From contig NZ_JAGYPE020000001.1 of NCBI RefSeq assembly GCF_018343545.2, positions 285,470 through 349,469 on the forward strand: a DNA stretch of 64,000 nt, in the 5' to 3' direction. Of the stretch, positions 34,209 to 46,100 are shown in pieces. The notes under the pieces were generated by a model. The model saw nothing but the letters and a program-made list of their open reading frames with translations, ran no database searches and was not told the DNA's origin. Every line of letters starts with the position of its first letter. Position 1 is the stretch's first letter. A program made the translations under genes and the position numbers. The DNA is from Neobacillus citreus (GTDB lineage Bacteria > Bacillota > Bacilli > Bacillales > Cytobacillaceae).

Positions 34209-35389
34209 TTTCTTATTTTTATTAGTTGATTTTCTAATAATGTGTCCGTGTCTAGTAGGTTTAGAGTTTTTAATTCTTCAATAGAAATGGCAAATTCTTT
34301 AGATATTTTGTATAAGGTGTCTCCTTTTTGGACTTTGTAGGTTTCGTATCCATTAAAGGAATGAAAGAATGATATTTCTCCTTTCTCTTTTGCTGCATGT
34401 GCCCTATTTTTTGGGAGGATGCCGTTTTCCATTAATGAATTGATGATTTGATGTGCCCTAAAGGTATAGGAGTGTGCTTCAACTGATTTTTGGGCCTGTC
34501 TTTGGATTTCAACCCGTTGTTCTGATTGATTCAGGTAGAATTTCACTTTCTGAATCGTTTCTTCCGGAGTCAGAGAGACTTCTAAATCTTTCCCTGGTAC
34601 GAAATTTCGCCTGACTCCTGGCGTATCCATGGTAAGCAGAAAGCCGCCCGACCCTAATATTTCGTAGGTCCGTTGGGTCAATAAATCAGGATAATTTTGC
34701 AAACCTAAGATAATTTTCGAGGAACTGTATACTTTATTTGCCTCCTTATAGTTTAGAAAACCGTGAATCCAGTCCTTCGGAATTTTTACGCCTAAATAAT
34801 CATCCATCCTGTCCCAATTTGCTCCCCAAAAATCAATCCGAACATTCGCCTTAAGAAGCGGCTTAATTAAAATTTCTAACGACTGATGGCGAAAATGATC
34901 TGGATACTTTTCTAAAATATCTGGATACGCATTCGCAACGATTGCAATCTCTGCTTCAAACTCTGGATGGCAGCTAATTGGATGGTGAAGGCTCTCCTCA
35001 AAGCCAAAATCTAAATGCTCCGAAGGAATACCTAATTGTTTATACGTGTCTGCCTTGTCAGGGCTTAATGTAAAAACAAAGTCAGGCTGAATCGTTTTTA
35101 CTAATGGAATGGACCAAACGTCGGTATAAGCGGGGTCTTCTACTGCCCAATAGACTAACGGAAGGTTATACTTTGCCATCTGTTCACGGATGGTGATTTG
35201 TTTATCCTTTGTATGTTCCTCTCCCCAACCAATGGTAATGGCGAAATCGGGCCGAAAACTTTCAATCATATTAGATAGACCTTCCCTATTGATTGGACCC
35301 GAAATAAGAATGTCATGTCCGTGGGCTGTAAACCCCTTTGTTAGATTATTACTCCAGATTTCCCCACTTTCTATAAAAAGAATTCGCAC
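34202..35389 (-). CDS. CgeB-like glycosyltransferase with C-terminal LysM (paralogue 1)
   Basis: The protein of 395 residues has an N-terminal CgeB/DUF3880-like domain and a GT4-like domain containing NKVYSSSKIILGLQNYPDLL and RTYEILGSGGFLLT (about 230-260), with one LysM at the C-terminus (YKVQKGDTLYKISKEFAISI, about 345-390). I place the start at GTG 35389, giving MRILFIES like both paralogues, with TAGGTG upstream; GTG 35398 would add MKK. There is no signal peptide. CgeB glycosylates the spore crust in B. subtilis; LysM suggests binding to cortex peptidoglycan. Confidence 0.8.
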   Translation of the reverse strand: MRILFIESGEIWSNNLTKGFTAHGHDILISGPINREGLSNMIESFRPDFAITIGWGEEHTKDKQITIREQMAKYNLPLVYWAVEDPAYTDVWSIPLVKTIQPDFVFTLSPDKADTYKQLGIPSEHLDFGFEESLHHPISCHPEFEAEIAIVANAYPDILEKYPDHFRHQSLEILIKPLLKANVRIDFWGANWDRMDDYLGVKIPKDWIHGFLNYKEANKVYSSSKIILGLQNYPDLLTQRTYEILGSGGFLLTMDTPGVRRNFVPGKDLEVSLTPEETIQKVKFYLNQSEQRVEIQRQAQKSVEAHSYTFRAHQIINSLMENGILPKNRAHAAKEKGEISFFHSFNGYETYKVQKGDTLYKISKEFAISIEELKTLNLLDTDTLLENQLIKIRKK

Positions 35390-35398
35390 CTTTTTCAC

Positions 35399-36586
35399 CT
35401 ATTTCTTTTTAATTTTTAAAAAATCATTCACGTTGATGATATCTGATTGGAGGCCATTTAATTTCTTGATTTCTTCCACACTAACCCCGAATTTTCTTGA
35501 GATGCTCCACAATGTATCCTTTGGCTGGATGGTATATATTTCATAGTTTTCCTTTAATGTATCCACATAGTGGATGAATTTCCCTGACCCCGAACTTTCC
35601 GAGTCTTTTGGAAGAATGCCTGCCCCGATAAGTGTTTCGATGATAAATTCAGCCCGATGCTTGTACGAGTATTTTTCAACCGATTTCATTCCAGCAGCTT
35701 TAATTTTCTTTACTTCTTCAGGATGACTTAAATAGTATTTTACAAGATCAATGGTTTCTTTAGCTGAATTGCTGACTAACAAATCTTGGCCGGGAGTAAA
35801 TAATCTCCTAATCTCAGATGTATCATTTGTAAGCAAAAGACCGCCCGAACCAAGCACTTCATACGTCCGCTGGGTTACCTGGGTATCATGATTCTGGACC
35901 CCTAGAATGATGTTTGCCGAACTGTACACCTTATTCGCTTCTGTATAGGGTAGAAACCCATGAATCCATTCCTCGGGTATCTTCTTGCCAAGGATATGGT
36001 CCATTTGATCCCAATAACGTCCCCAAAAATCAATTCTTATATTTTCTTCCAAAAATGGAGAAAGAAGATCCTTGAGCGCTTTAAAACGGTAGTGATCCGG
36101 CCTTTTTTCATAGAGCATTGGATAACCATTTGCCACAACGGCAATGGACACTTGATACGTATCATCTGAATTGTCGGGATAATGAACATCTGAATGATAG
36201 CCGAAATCCAAGTGCTCTGAAGGAATCTTTAAGTCCCTGTAAAACGCCACTCTTGGGGGACAAATGGTAAATACAAAATCTGGTTCAATCGTCTTAATGA
36301 GAGGAAGTGAAAAAGTCAGCGTATAGCCAGGGTCTTCTGTTGCCCAATACACATGAGGAATGTTTGTTGAAGTGACATGCTTTCTAATCCACAATTGTTT
36401 TTCCTCTGTATGCTCGGTGGTATGCCCCATTGTAAATATTAAATCGGGTTGAAAGGTTGAGAGCATGTCAGGAATACTTGCCTCAGTCAACGGACCTGAG
36501 ACCATGACAGTATGCCCAGCATCACGAAAGCCGTTCGGCAGACCATAAATCCACATTGGATTACTTTCTAAAAACAATATTCGCAT
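35399..36586 (-). CDS. CgeB-like glycosyltransferase with C-terminal LysM (paralogue 2)
   Basis: This 395-residue protein starts MRILFLESNPMWIYGLPNGF at 36586, after AAAGGGGAGGG. It has the same two-lobe CgeB-like glycosyltransferase layout, including [20 protein letters not shown] (about 245-264), and one LysM (YTIQPKDTLWSISRKFGVSV, about 347-390). No signal peptide or membrane segment. Its stop is immediately followed by the possible GTG start of paralogue 1, so the genes are coupled. Sugar donor and acceptor are unknown. Confidence 0.82.
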   Translation of the reverse strand: MRILFLESNPMWIYGLPNGFRDAGHTVMVSGPLTEASIPDMLSTFQPDLIFTMGHTTEHTEEKQLWIRKHVTSTNIPHVYWATEDPGYTLTFSLPLIKTIEPDFVFTICPPRVAFYRDLKIPSEHLDFGYHSDVHYPDNSDDTYQVSIAVVANGYPMLYEKRPDHYRFKALKDLLSPFLEENIRIDFWGRYWDQMDHILGKKIPEEWIHGFLPYTEANKVYSSANIILGVQNHDTQVTQRTYEVLGSGGLLLTNDTSEIRRLFTPGQDLLVSNSAKETIDLVKYYLSHPEEVKKIKAAGMKSVEKYSYKHRAEFIIETLIGAGILPKDSESSGSGKFIHYVDTLKENYEIYTIQPKDTLWSISRKFGVSVEEIKKLNGLQSDIINVNDFLKIKKK

Positions 36587-36611
36587 TCTCAAACCCTCCC
36601 CTTTAAAAATT

Positions 36612-38789
<2,178 letters not shown>

Positions 38790-38870
38790 TCATATCATGA
38801 CATTAATACATGCGTTTTTTATTATTTCAACATATATTAAATAATGATTAAATAAGCAAAGGAGACCACC

Positions 38871-39482
38871 ATGGAGGATAATAAAAACTCGTTTCCCCTA
38901 TATCATGGCAGCGAATCAATTCCTAAGATTTCTTTTATGGTAAATGTGGCATGGGGAAATAAATATTTAATAGACTTATTGGAATTGTTGAAAGAAAAAA
39001 ATATTAGCCTTACTTTTTTTCTTGAGGGGAGATGGGTTGAAAATTTTCCTGAATTGGCACTCATGGTTAGAAATGCGAAACATGAGATTGGCAACCACGC
39101 CTATTCTCATCAGGATATGAGTACTATATCAACAGAAGAAATTCAAATGGAGATTACGAAAACCAATGAAATCATCAATAGAATACTAGGGGTTAGTCCT
39201 AAATATTTTACTCCGCCTTATGGGTCTTTTGATCAAAGAACGATTGACCATGCAGCGCAGCATACTATGACAACCATCATGTGGTCATTAGATACGATCG
39301 ATTGGCGAATTGAAAATCCTAATGAGATTGTTGAGAACATAGCCCCAATCCTTAAGAATGGCGATATCATTTTAATGCACCCAACTAACTCCTCTTTAAA
39401 AGCACTTCCAGTTTTGATAGAAAAAGCTGCAGAAAAGAATCTCCAAATTGTTAATATTTCCGAGTTGCTGAAGACGAAGTGA
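38871..39482 (+). CDS. YlxY-like polysaccharide deacetylase family protein
   Basis: The 203-residue protein covers just the NodB fold. It has KISFMVNVAWGNKYLIDLLE at 20-39, LTFFLEGRWVENFPELA, HEIGNHAYSHQDM (zinc histidines), FTPPYGSFDQRT, WSLDTIDW and IILMHPT. The sequence VNVAWG replaces the catalytic aspartate of TFDDG, as in YlxY of Bacilli, so catalysis by the normal mechanism is doubtful. There is no signal peptide, unlike YlxY, whose N-terminus carries one. GGAGACCACC precedes the ATG. It points away from the CgeB operon and precedes the lytic transglycosylase gene by 41 bases. Confidence 0.8.
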   Translation: MEDNKNSFPLYHGSESIPKISFMVNVAWGNKYLIDLLELLKEKNISLTFFLEGRWVENFPELALMVRNAKHEIGNHAYSHQDMSTISTEEIQMEITKTNEIINRILGVSPKYFTPPYGSFDQRTIDHAAQHTMTTIMWSLDTIDWRIENPNEIVENIAPILKNGDIILMHPTNSSLKALPVLIEKAAEKNLQIVNISELLKTK

Positions 39483-39523
39483 ATTTTTTTAAATTTGGTA
39501 GAAAGGAGCCTGATTTTAATTAG

Positions 39524-40153
39524 ATGAAAGATAAGGAGAATAAAAAATACCAATTATATATAGTGAACCCCTCAGACACACTTTGGGGAATATCGAAAAA
39601 ATTCGGTGTTACCATAGGAGAGCTAATGAAATTAAATAATCTAACTTCCGAAGAAATATATTATGATCATGTCCTAAAAATCCAAGAGATTGTCGAAGAT
39701 GATGTGTTTTTGAACAAAACGATGAATGAGGTAATCCCTGATCAAATTCCCGGCGGGAACCAGGCCAAAAGGTGGGCTAAAGCTATCTTGGAATCGGCTC
39801 AAAAGCACCAAGTTCCTTTTCAGATTCTCTACAGCATCATGGTCACGGAAAGCCGAGGAAATCCCAATCTAGTATCTAATCGGGGAGCAATTGGATTAAT
39901 GCAATTGCAAATTGAAACTGCGAATTTCCTTGGGGTTAACCCCTGTATTCCTGAGGAGTCCATTGATGGCGCTGCACGTTATTTAAAATCCCTCTTTGCA
40001 GAGTTCCATGATTGGCCCTTTGCCATTGCAGCCTATAATTGTGGTCCAGATCGAGTAAAAAAATACAAAGGAGTCCCGCCAATAGAAGAAACACAGAATT
40101 ATGTAAAAAGTGTTCTTTCATATTGCAGCGCTATTAATTGGGATGATTATTAG
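39524..40153 (+). CDS. LysM plus SLT-type lytic transglycosylase
   Basis: The 209-residue protein has one LysM (YQLYIVNPSDTLWGISKKFG, about 10-52) and a Slt domain (about 90-205) with the catalytic glutamate in MVTESRGNP, then GAIGLMQLQ and FAIAAYNCGPDRVKKY. It would cleave glycan strands with anhydro-sugar formation. It has no signal peptide. AAAGGAG lies 15 bases from the ATG, which is long, but an in-frame stop excludes earlier starts. It is cotranscribed with the deacetylase-like gene. Confidence 0.83.
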   Translation: MKDKENKKYQLYIVNPSDTLWGISKKFGVTIGELMKLNNLTSEEIYYDHVLKIQEIVEDDVFLNKTMNEVIPDQIPGGNQAKRWAKAILESAQKHQVPFQILYSIMVTESRGNPNLVSNRGAIGLMQLQIETANFLGVNPCIPEESIDGAARYLKSLFAEFHDWPFAIAAYNCGPDRVKKYKGVPPIEETQNYVKSVLSYCSAINWDDY

Positions 40154-40172
40154 AAAGCTTGTTAAATAAAAT

Positions 40173-40191
40173 GAGGGGTGAATAGCCCCTC
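40173..40191. terminator. Bidirectional terminator after the transglycosylase gene
   Basis: GAGGGG (40173-40178) pairs with CCCCTC (40186-40191) between convergent genes. Confidence 0.65.
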
Positions 40192-40198
40192 TAATCTA

Positions 40199-40987
40199 TT
40201 AGGCTCCCAATTTCAGCATGACAAGCATGTAAACTGATGAAAGAATAGTTATGATGGCGATGACCATTTTTAATTGGTGAAGCGGCACTTTCGTGGCAAA
40301 ACGTGCGCCTGTTACGATCCCGACAATTGTCCCTATCAGACTAGCCATAATTAACGAGGATGTATTTATCATACTTGCATGGGCGAAATATCCAAATATA
40401 GACGGAATGGCAATGACGACGGAGTTTAGGAGACTGACCCCTACTGCTACCCTGATGTTGACCCCAAGACTTGCTAATAACGGCACTAGTAAAATAGGAC
40501 CGCCCGCTCCTGTCAATGAGCAAATGGCAGATGTAAGGAAACCGAGCAAAACAACCATTAATGAAGAATCGAGAATTTTCGAATGGTTATTGCCATTTAA
40601 TGAATTTGTGTTTTCTTTATTTTTCTTTAATAAAATGGATAATCCCGCTAACAAGACAAAAACATAAAGAAGGAGTTTTGCCAGGAAATCCGGTATCATC
40701 ACATTAATTTGCACACCCAAAAAAGCGCCGGGCAGACTGCCAATACTCAAATAAAGTGCCAATTTTAAATCCATATTTTTAGATTTCCAGTAGGAATAGG
40801 CACCGATGATGCCTGAGACTGAAAAGGATAAGAAACTAAGTGCAAGGGAATCATGCACGGGCATTTTTAAAACACCTACATAAATCAAAGGCAGGAGGAA
40901 ACCAGAAATCCCCGACAACCCTAATAAAATTCCGATGATTAAATTGGAACCAATAACAAAACTCAATAGAAATAAATTAGTGAACAT
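40199..40987 (-). CDS. TauE/SafE family transporter (second copy)
   Basis: The 262-residue protein has seven or eight hydrophobic segments and the paired motifs LLGLSGISGFLLPLIYVG and SLTGAGGPILLVPLLASLG. It is similar to the 11.4 kb gene only at family level and lies alone, so its anion (sulfite, sulfonate or other) cannot be inferred. Its position among cell-wall genes appears incidental. GAGGTC precedes the ATG. Confidence 0.85.
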   Translation of the reverse strand: MFTNLFLLSFVIGSNLIIGILLGLSGISGFLLPLIYVGVLKMPVHDSLALSFLSFSVSGIIGAYSYWKSKNMDLKLALYLSIGSLPGAFLGVQINVMIPDFLAKLLLYVFVLLAGLSILLKKNKENTNSLNGNNHSKILDSSLMVVLLGFLTSAICSLTGAGGPILLVPLLASLGVNIRVAVGVSLLNSVVIAIPSIFGYFAHASMINTSSLIMASLIGTIVGIVTGARFATKVPLHQLKMVIAIITILSSVYMLVMLKLGA

Positions 40988-41149
40988 ATTTACGACCTCA
41001 AATCCGCCAATATTCCATTTGGCGAAAAATTAAATATTTGCCCTTATGGCAAGTTCCTTTAGAGCTGCTTGCTTTCATATTTTATTTTCCTTCATCTTGA
41101 GTAAGAACTTTTCTGTTTCCATTAATATTTTACCATTAAACAAAACAAA

Positions 41150-41190
41150 GGACGGTTCTCGTGCATCAAATTGATGCATGAGAACCGTCC
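41150..41190. repeat. Palindromic repeat copy b
   Basis: GGACGGTTCTCGTGCATCAA (from 41150) pairs with its inverse ending at 41190 in a 20-bp stem with one G-T pair. It begins 8 bases after the stop of the NlpC/P60 gene and likely terminates it. Confidence 0.85.
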
Positions 41191-41197
41191 CCGTGCC

Positions 41198-43054
41198 TCA
41201 ATATACCCTTTTAGCACCTACATAATATTTCGCCCAGTACCCAGTATCTAATGGGTAGGCTGCGATCCCCTTTGATGTGGTGGCGGAAACAAATTGGTTG
41301 TCCCCTATGTAAAATCCTACATGTGAAATGGTTCCAGGTGTGTTAACAGCGAAGAACACCAAATCTCCAGGCTGTAAATGAGACCGGTCAATGGCTGTTC
41401 CTGTTTTAAAAAGTCCTCCAGAAGTATTGCGGGACATGTTTACACCATGCTGATTGAACATGTAAAAGACAAATCCCGAACAATCAAAGCCATTAGGTGT
41501 CACACCACCCCACTTGTAAGGAACACCGCGATAATTAGCTGTATCTCTGACTATTTCTTTCTTAATAACCGCGTGGTTAATGGCGGTATTTGTAGCTTCA
41601 TTGATTGTCCCTGTCACAGGAAGACTGTAATCTGCCTGAAAGGTTTTGATTGCCTGTGTTGTGGTGGCATCATAGCTTCCAGTCATAGTTGGAACGGTAT
41701 AGTAGCCGAGTATCTGCAGATTCTTTTGAACCGGTGCCAAATCGAGACCAGGAGCTGCAGATGGCCCAGGAGGAGCCGATGCTGTTGCAGGTGCAGGCGC
41801 CGTCACTGTACCGCCTCCTCCAGTGTCCTTGGCTGCTGATGCCGTCGGAATCGTTAGTCCCTGGCCGACATGAAGATTATCGCTCGTTAATTGATTGGCT
41901 TGTTTTAAATGATTGACTGTAAGATTGTAGCGCTTTGCAATGGAAAATAAAGTATCCCCTGGTACTACAGTATACGTTGTTTCCCCGAGATTGGAGGAAG
42001 CCGTTGGTTCCGTTGAAACTGTTGGGGCTGTAACACCCACTGGCCCGTTTGGAATGATTAGGGTTTGTCCGATGTGTAACAAATCAGTTGGCAATTGATT
42101 GGCTATTCGCAATGTATCTAAACTTACTTTAAATTTCGCAGAAATTCCCCATAAAGTGTCTCCTGCGGCGACGGTGTATTGAACATTCGCTGGTTCCTGC
42201 AATGGTGCTGATTCATGGGGACGTTCGGATACAGGCTTTTGAACTTCATTAGCAGTTTGGGGGATTGATAAAATTTGTCCAACTCTGAGGAAATCGGATG
42301 TTAATTGATTGGTGCTTTTCAGCACTTCAACAGTCGTACCAAACCGTTTTGCAATAACAGACAAACTGTCACCCGAAACAACCGTATATGTTGAAACAGT
42401 TGGGTTTTGGGGTGGTACATGAGTTCCCTCTTGGGCCTGTCCATTTGTCGGTCCGCTACCTATTAAAACGGGAATAATCAGTGTTTGCCCAAGAAATGTG
42501 GCATCACTATTCAGATTATTTGCCTGCTTGATACCCTCAACTGTCGTTCCATATTTTTTGGCAAGAACAGTTAAATAATCCCCTGTACCTACTGTGTGAA
42601 ATGCCTTGGGTATGATTAAAAGTTGATTGACACTCAAACTATCAGAAGTCAGGTGGTTTGCTCTCTTGATATTATCAACAGTCGTTCCAAACTTAACGGA
42701 TAATCCCCATAGAGTATCTCCGGCTGAAACGTGATAATAGATAGAGTCCGCGTGCGCCATCTGTGCAGGAGTGTTTCCGTTGGAATCCTCCGCATGTGCT
42801 GTTGAATGATGTGTCAGCGGAATCGAGGCTGCTGCCACTCCGCCGAGAATGACCTTGATCATTGTTACTTTTAAATAAGGGTACCTCTCCTTTAAAAGCT
42901 GTTTAGCCAACGAAGTAATATCTTTCCTATCCCTCTGAATTGCCCCCAATTCACCTGCAAACTCCGTCAATTGGCTATCAAGATGGACAATCAATTCATA
43001 CTCATCTCGACTAGAAGCAAGTCTTCTTAATTCATATCTTTGAAAATTCTCCAT
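41198..43054 (-). CDS. Exported LysM(5)-PG_binding-NlpC/P60 endopeptidase
   Basis: The 618-residue protein has a 70-residue N-terminal region starting MENFQRYELRRLASSRDEYE and a signal-like segment ending AHAED (about 72-92). Then come five LysM domains (about 103-400), a Thr/Pro/Ala linker, a PG_binding_1 domain (VQKNLQILGYY, about 435-495) and an NlpC/P60 domain (500-618) with the cysteine in FDCSGFVF and the histidine in ISHVGFYIG. It would cut peptidoglycan stem peptides. The N-terminal region resembles that of the divergently encoded GH18 protein. AAAGGAG precedes the ATG. Confidence 0.88.
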   Translation of the reverse strand: MENFQRYELRRLASSRDEYELIVHLDSQLTEFAGELGAIQRDRKDITSLAKQLLKERYPYLKVTMIKVILGGVAAASIPLTHHSTAHAEDSNGNTPAQMAHADSIYYHVSAGDTLWGLSVKFGTTVDNIKRANHLTSDSLSVNQLLIIPKAFHTVGTGDYLTVLAKKYGTTVEGIKQANNLNSDATFLGQTLIIPVLIGSGPTNGQAQEGTHVPPQNPTVSTYTVVSGDSLSVIAKRFGTTVEVLKSTNQLTSDFLRVGQILSIPQTANEVQKPVSERPHESAPLQEPANVQYTVAAGDTLWGISAKFKVSLDTLRIANQLPTDLLHIGQTLIIPNGPVGVTAPTVSTEPTASSNLGETTYTVVPGDTLFSIAKRYNLTVNHLKQANQLTSDNLHVGQGLTIPTASAAKDTGGGGTVTAPAPATASAPPGPSAAPGLDLAPVQKNLQILGYYTVPTMTGSYDATTTQAIKTFQADYSLPVTGTINEATNTAINHAVIKKEIVRDTANYRGVPYKWGGVTPNGFDCSGFVFYMFNQHGVNMSRNTSGGLFKTGTAIDRSHLQPGDLVFFAVNTPGTISHVGFYIGDNQFVSATTSKGIAAYPLDTGYWAKYYVGAKRVY

Positions 43055-43098
43055 GCGTTAAAAAACTCCTTTGCCTTAAATCTTTATTTAAGGTGAGG

Positions 43099-43149
43099 CA
43101 TGGGGACGGTTCTTATGCATCAAAATGATGCATAAGAACCGTCCCCATG
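43099..43149. repeat. Palindromic repeat copy c, in the divergent intergenic region
   Basis: CATGGGGACGGTTCTTATGC (from 43099) starts a 24-bp arm that pairs perfectly with 43126-43149 around an AAA loop. It occupies almost half of the 123-bp gap between two divergent genes. Confidence 0.9.
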
Positions 43150-43177
43150 TTTCATTTTATTAAATGGAGGTGGTTAA

Positions 43178-46100
43178 GTGGAGATTAAAAGATATGAGTT
43201 GCTTCAAGAACGAGGCAGGTTTACGTTAGTGGTTTACCTCGATTCTTATTTGGAGGAGTTTTCGAATGAGCTGGGACCCTCGGATTTCAGAAGAAAAACT
43301 CTCCAAGTACAAATCAATCATTTGATCAGGGAAAGATTCCCTTATTTAAATATTAATGCGGCCAAGGTTATGGCCGGCTCACTCTTGGTAACGACTATTT
43401 ATTTTGGTTCCAACGTTACGAGGGCAGGTGCAGAAACTACAATCGCCTGCCAGACTCAGCAAACCGGGCAATACGATGTGTATAAAGTTCAGGCCAGTGA
43501 CAGTTTATATTCAATTGCAAGGAAGTTTAATGTAACAGTCTCGGCTATTAAAACTACAAATCATTTAACTTCCGACACCATTTATGTAGGCCAGGTATTA
43601 AACCTGCCTTTTTATACATATACCGTCGTTGCAGGCGACACTTTATATTCGATTTCGAGGAAGTTTAACACGACCGTGGATAGCATTCGTTCTTATAATC
43701 AGCTTCCGAGCGATTTCCTTTCGATAGGACAAAAAATTAGGATTCCAAGGATTGTTGAGCAAACAACAGCTGCTACACCAGCACCAATGCCAACACCTGC
43801 TCCGGAACCCGCGCCTGCTCCAGCACCTGCCCCGACGGTGGAAAACACCACAACTACTACGAGTACATATCAAGTTGCAGCAGGTGATACCTTATATCAA
43901 ATAGCAAAAAAATTCGCCACTACCGTGGACGCAATCAAAAAACTAAACAATTTAACAACTGATAGCATTTATGTCGGGCAAGTCTTAATAGTATCGCAGA
44001 CACAAACCGTTCAAAGCCCGGAACCAGTGCAGACGCAGACTCCGCCTACTACAGTAACCACCACAACCTATACAGTGGCAGCAGGCGACTCTTTATCACT
44101 TATTGCCAAGCGATTTAACACGACTGTGGACCAAATTAAAACAGCAAATAAATTAACAAGCGATTTGATATATGTCGGTCAAATCCTAACAATCCCGGCT
44201 GGAAGCACTGCACCCACCGATACAACAGCACCGGCAGCACCACTACTAAACCAAATCAGTACAATTACTTCGATCAACCAAGCAAGCGTACCCATATCAG
44301 GTTCTGTAGAAGCAAACGCAACCGTCTATCTAACACTATCAGATGGAATAAATTCACCAAAGTTATTTCAACTAAAAGCTGATGCCAGCGGCAGGTTTGA
44401 AACAAAAGTGGACACTTCCAGCTCACCAGACGGAACGATTACCATTACCGCTGTCGCAGCCGACCAGGCAGGAAACCGGAGTCTGGAAAGCCGATTAATT
44501 GTCACGAAAGATACCATTATCAATGAACCTGTCCTGGACAGTACCGTAAAGGTAACGATTGAGAATGTAAAAAATTACACCTTTTTTGGAGTAACTGACC
44601 CTGGATCCTTCGTGGATTTGACCGTTTCAGACGGTGTCCATCCAAATGTAACGATGAGAGCAATTGCCAATGAAATAGGCGAATTTCGTGCAAATGCCGA
44701 TTTGATTTCTTTAAATGACGGGCAATTAGCCGTCACCGCACGGGCTATCGATCCATCTGGAAACATTAGCGCCATTAGACAAACCACAATTACAAAGGAC
44801 ACTAGCCTGGATGCGCCGCTGATCGGAAATGCGAAAATAATTAACAGCCAAACAGCTACAAATTATTCGATATTCGGGACTGCCCGGCCGGGGTCAAAAG
44901 TGGACCTATCTGTTTCAGATTGGACTTTAGGCAATACCATCACAACAACTGCTGTTGCGAATGCCAACGGCGAATTTATTGCTAATGTGGATGTAACTGC
45001 CCTGAGGGATGGTGCCCTCATCATTTCGGCTGTGCAAACAAGCCCAACGGGAATCAAAAGCCCTGCTGGAAAAATGACTGTTGACAAAGATACAAGTGCT
45101 CCCCTTGCACCAATTTTAAATAATAACAATTTTATTAATCAGGAAAACAAGAGCTCATTTTTGCTAAACGGAACTGGCGAACCAAATGCACAGGTGAACA
45201 TCAAAGCCTTCGATGGTACAGGCAAGAGCGTTGAGTCAATCGGACAGGTGAATGAAACTGGCGGATACACCATTTATGCAGACCTGTCCAGCTTAAATGA
45301 TGGCGATATCCGATTCGAAATCACCCAAGTCGACCAAGCCGGAAATAGGAGCCCATTTGCCGTCAAGACGCTGAACAAAGATACACTTGGTCCTGCTCGT
45401 ATCCAATTTAGCCAGCCTCCAAGTATTTATAGCGGAAACGTCAACACCTATAAACTAAGTGGTACTGTTGAACCGCTGATTACACTGGACTTGACCATTT
45501 CTGATGTTTTAACCAGCATGGTTAAAACCACTGTAACAGATTCGCAAGGCAATTTTTCTTTGCCCATTGATGTTAGCGGCCTGAAGGATGGGGATATTAC
45601 AGTAGCCGTTCTGGCCACTGACGCTGCCGGGAACAGGAGCCAGCTTCAGCCTTTGACCATAACAAAGGATACAACTGCACCGGAAGTGCCAGTAGCAACC
45701 GTGGCACCATATGTTAATCTGTTAAATCAGAATCAATTTTCTGTGAGTGGTTCTTCTGTGGAAGAAGGTGCTTCGGTTAAGATTACCGTTAGCGATGGGA
45801 CCACCAATATAGCCAAAACCGCCATGATTTCAAACGGCAAATTTAATCTTAACTTTGATGTAGCCAGTTTGAAAGATGGAACCTTAACGCTGGAAATCAT
45901 GCTGACAGACAAAGCAGGAAATGCAAGTATCGTTCAAACTTCAACGGTTATAAAAGATACCGTTGTTCCAAATCCAGTCGTATCCAAAAACGGCTTTGGG
46001 TTTGAAAATAAACGTCCGATCTATACGATGCTTGGCTCAGCAGAACCCTATTCTATCGTTTATGCAACCATTCGCAACACAAATGGTGCAGAGTTAATGA

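Noticed and set aside
41378..41839. Plus-strand ORF of 153 codons
   Set aside because: Cysteine/arginine-rich shadow of the NlpC/P60 gene without ribosome site.
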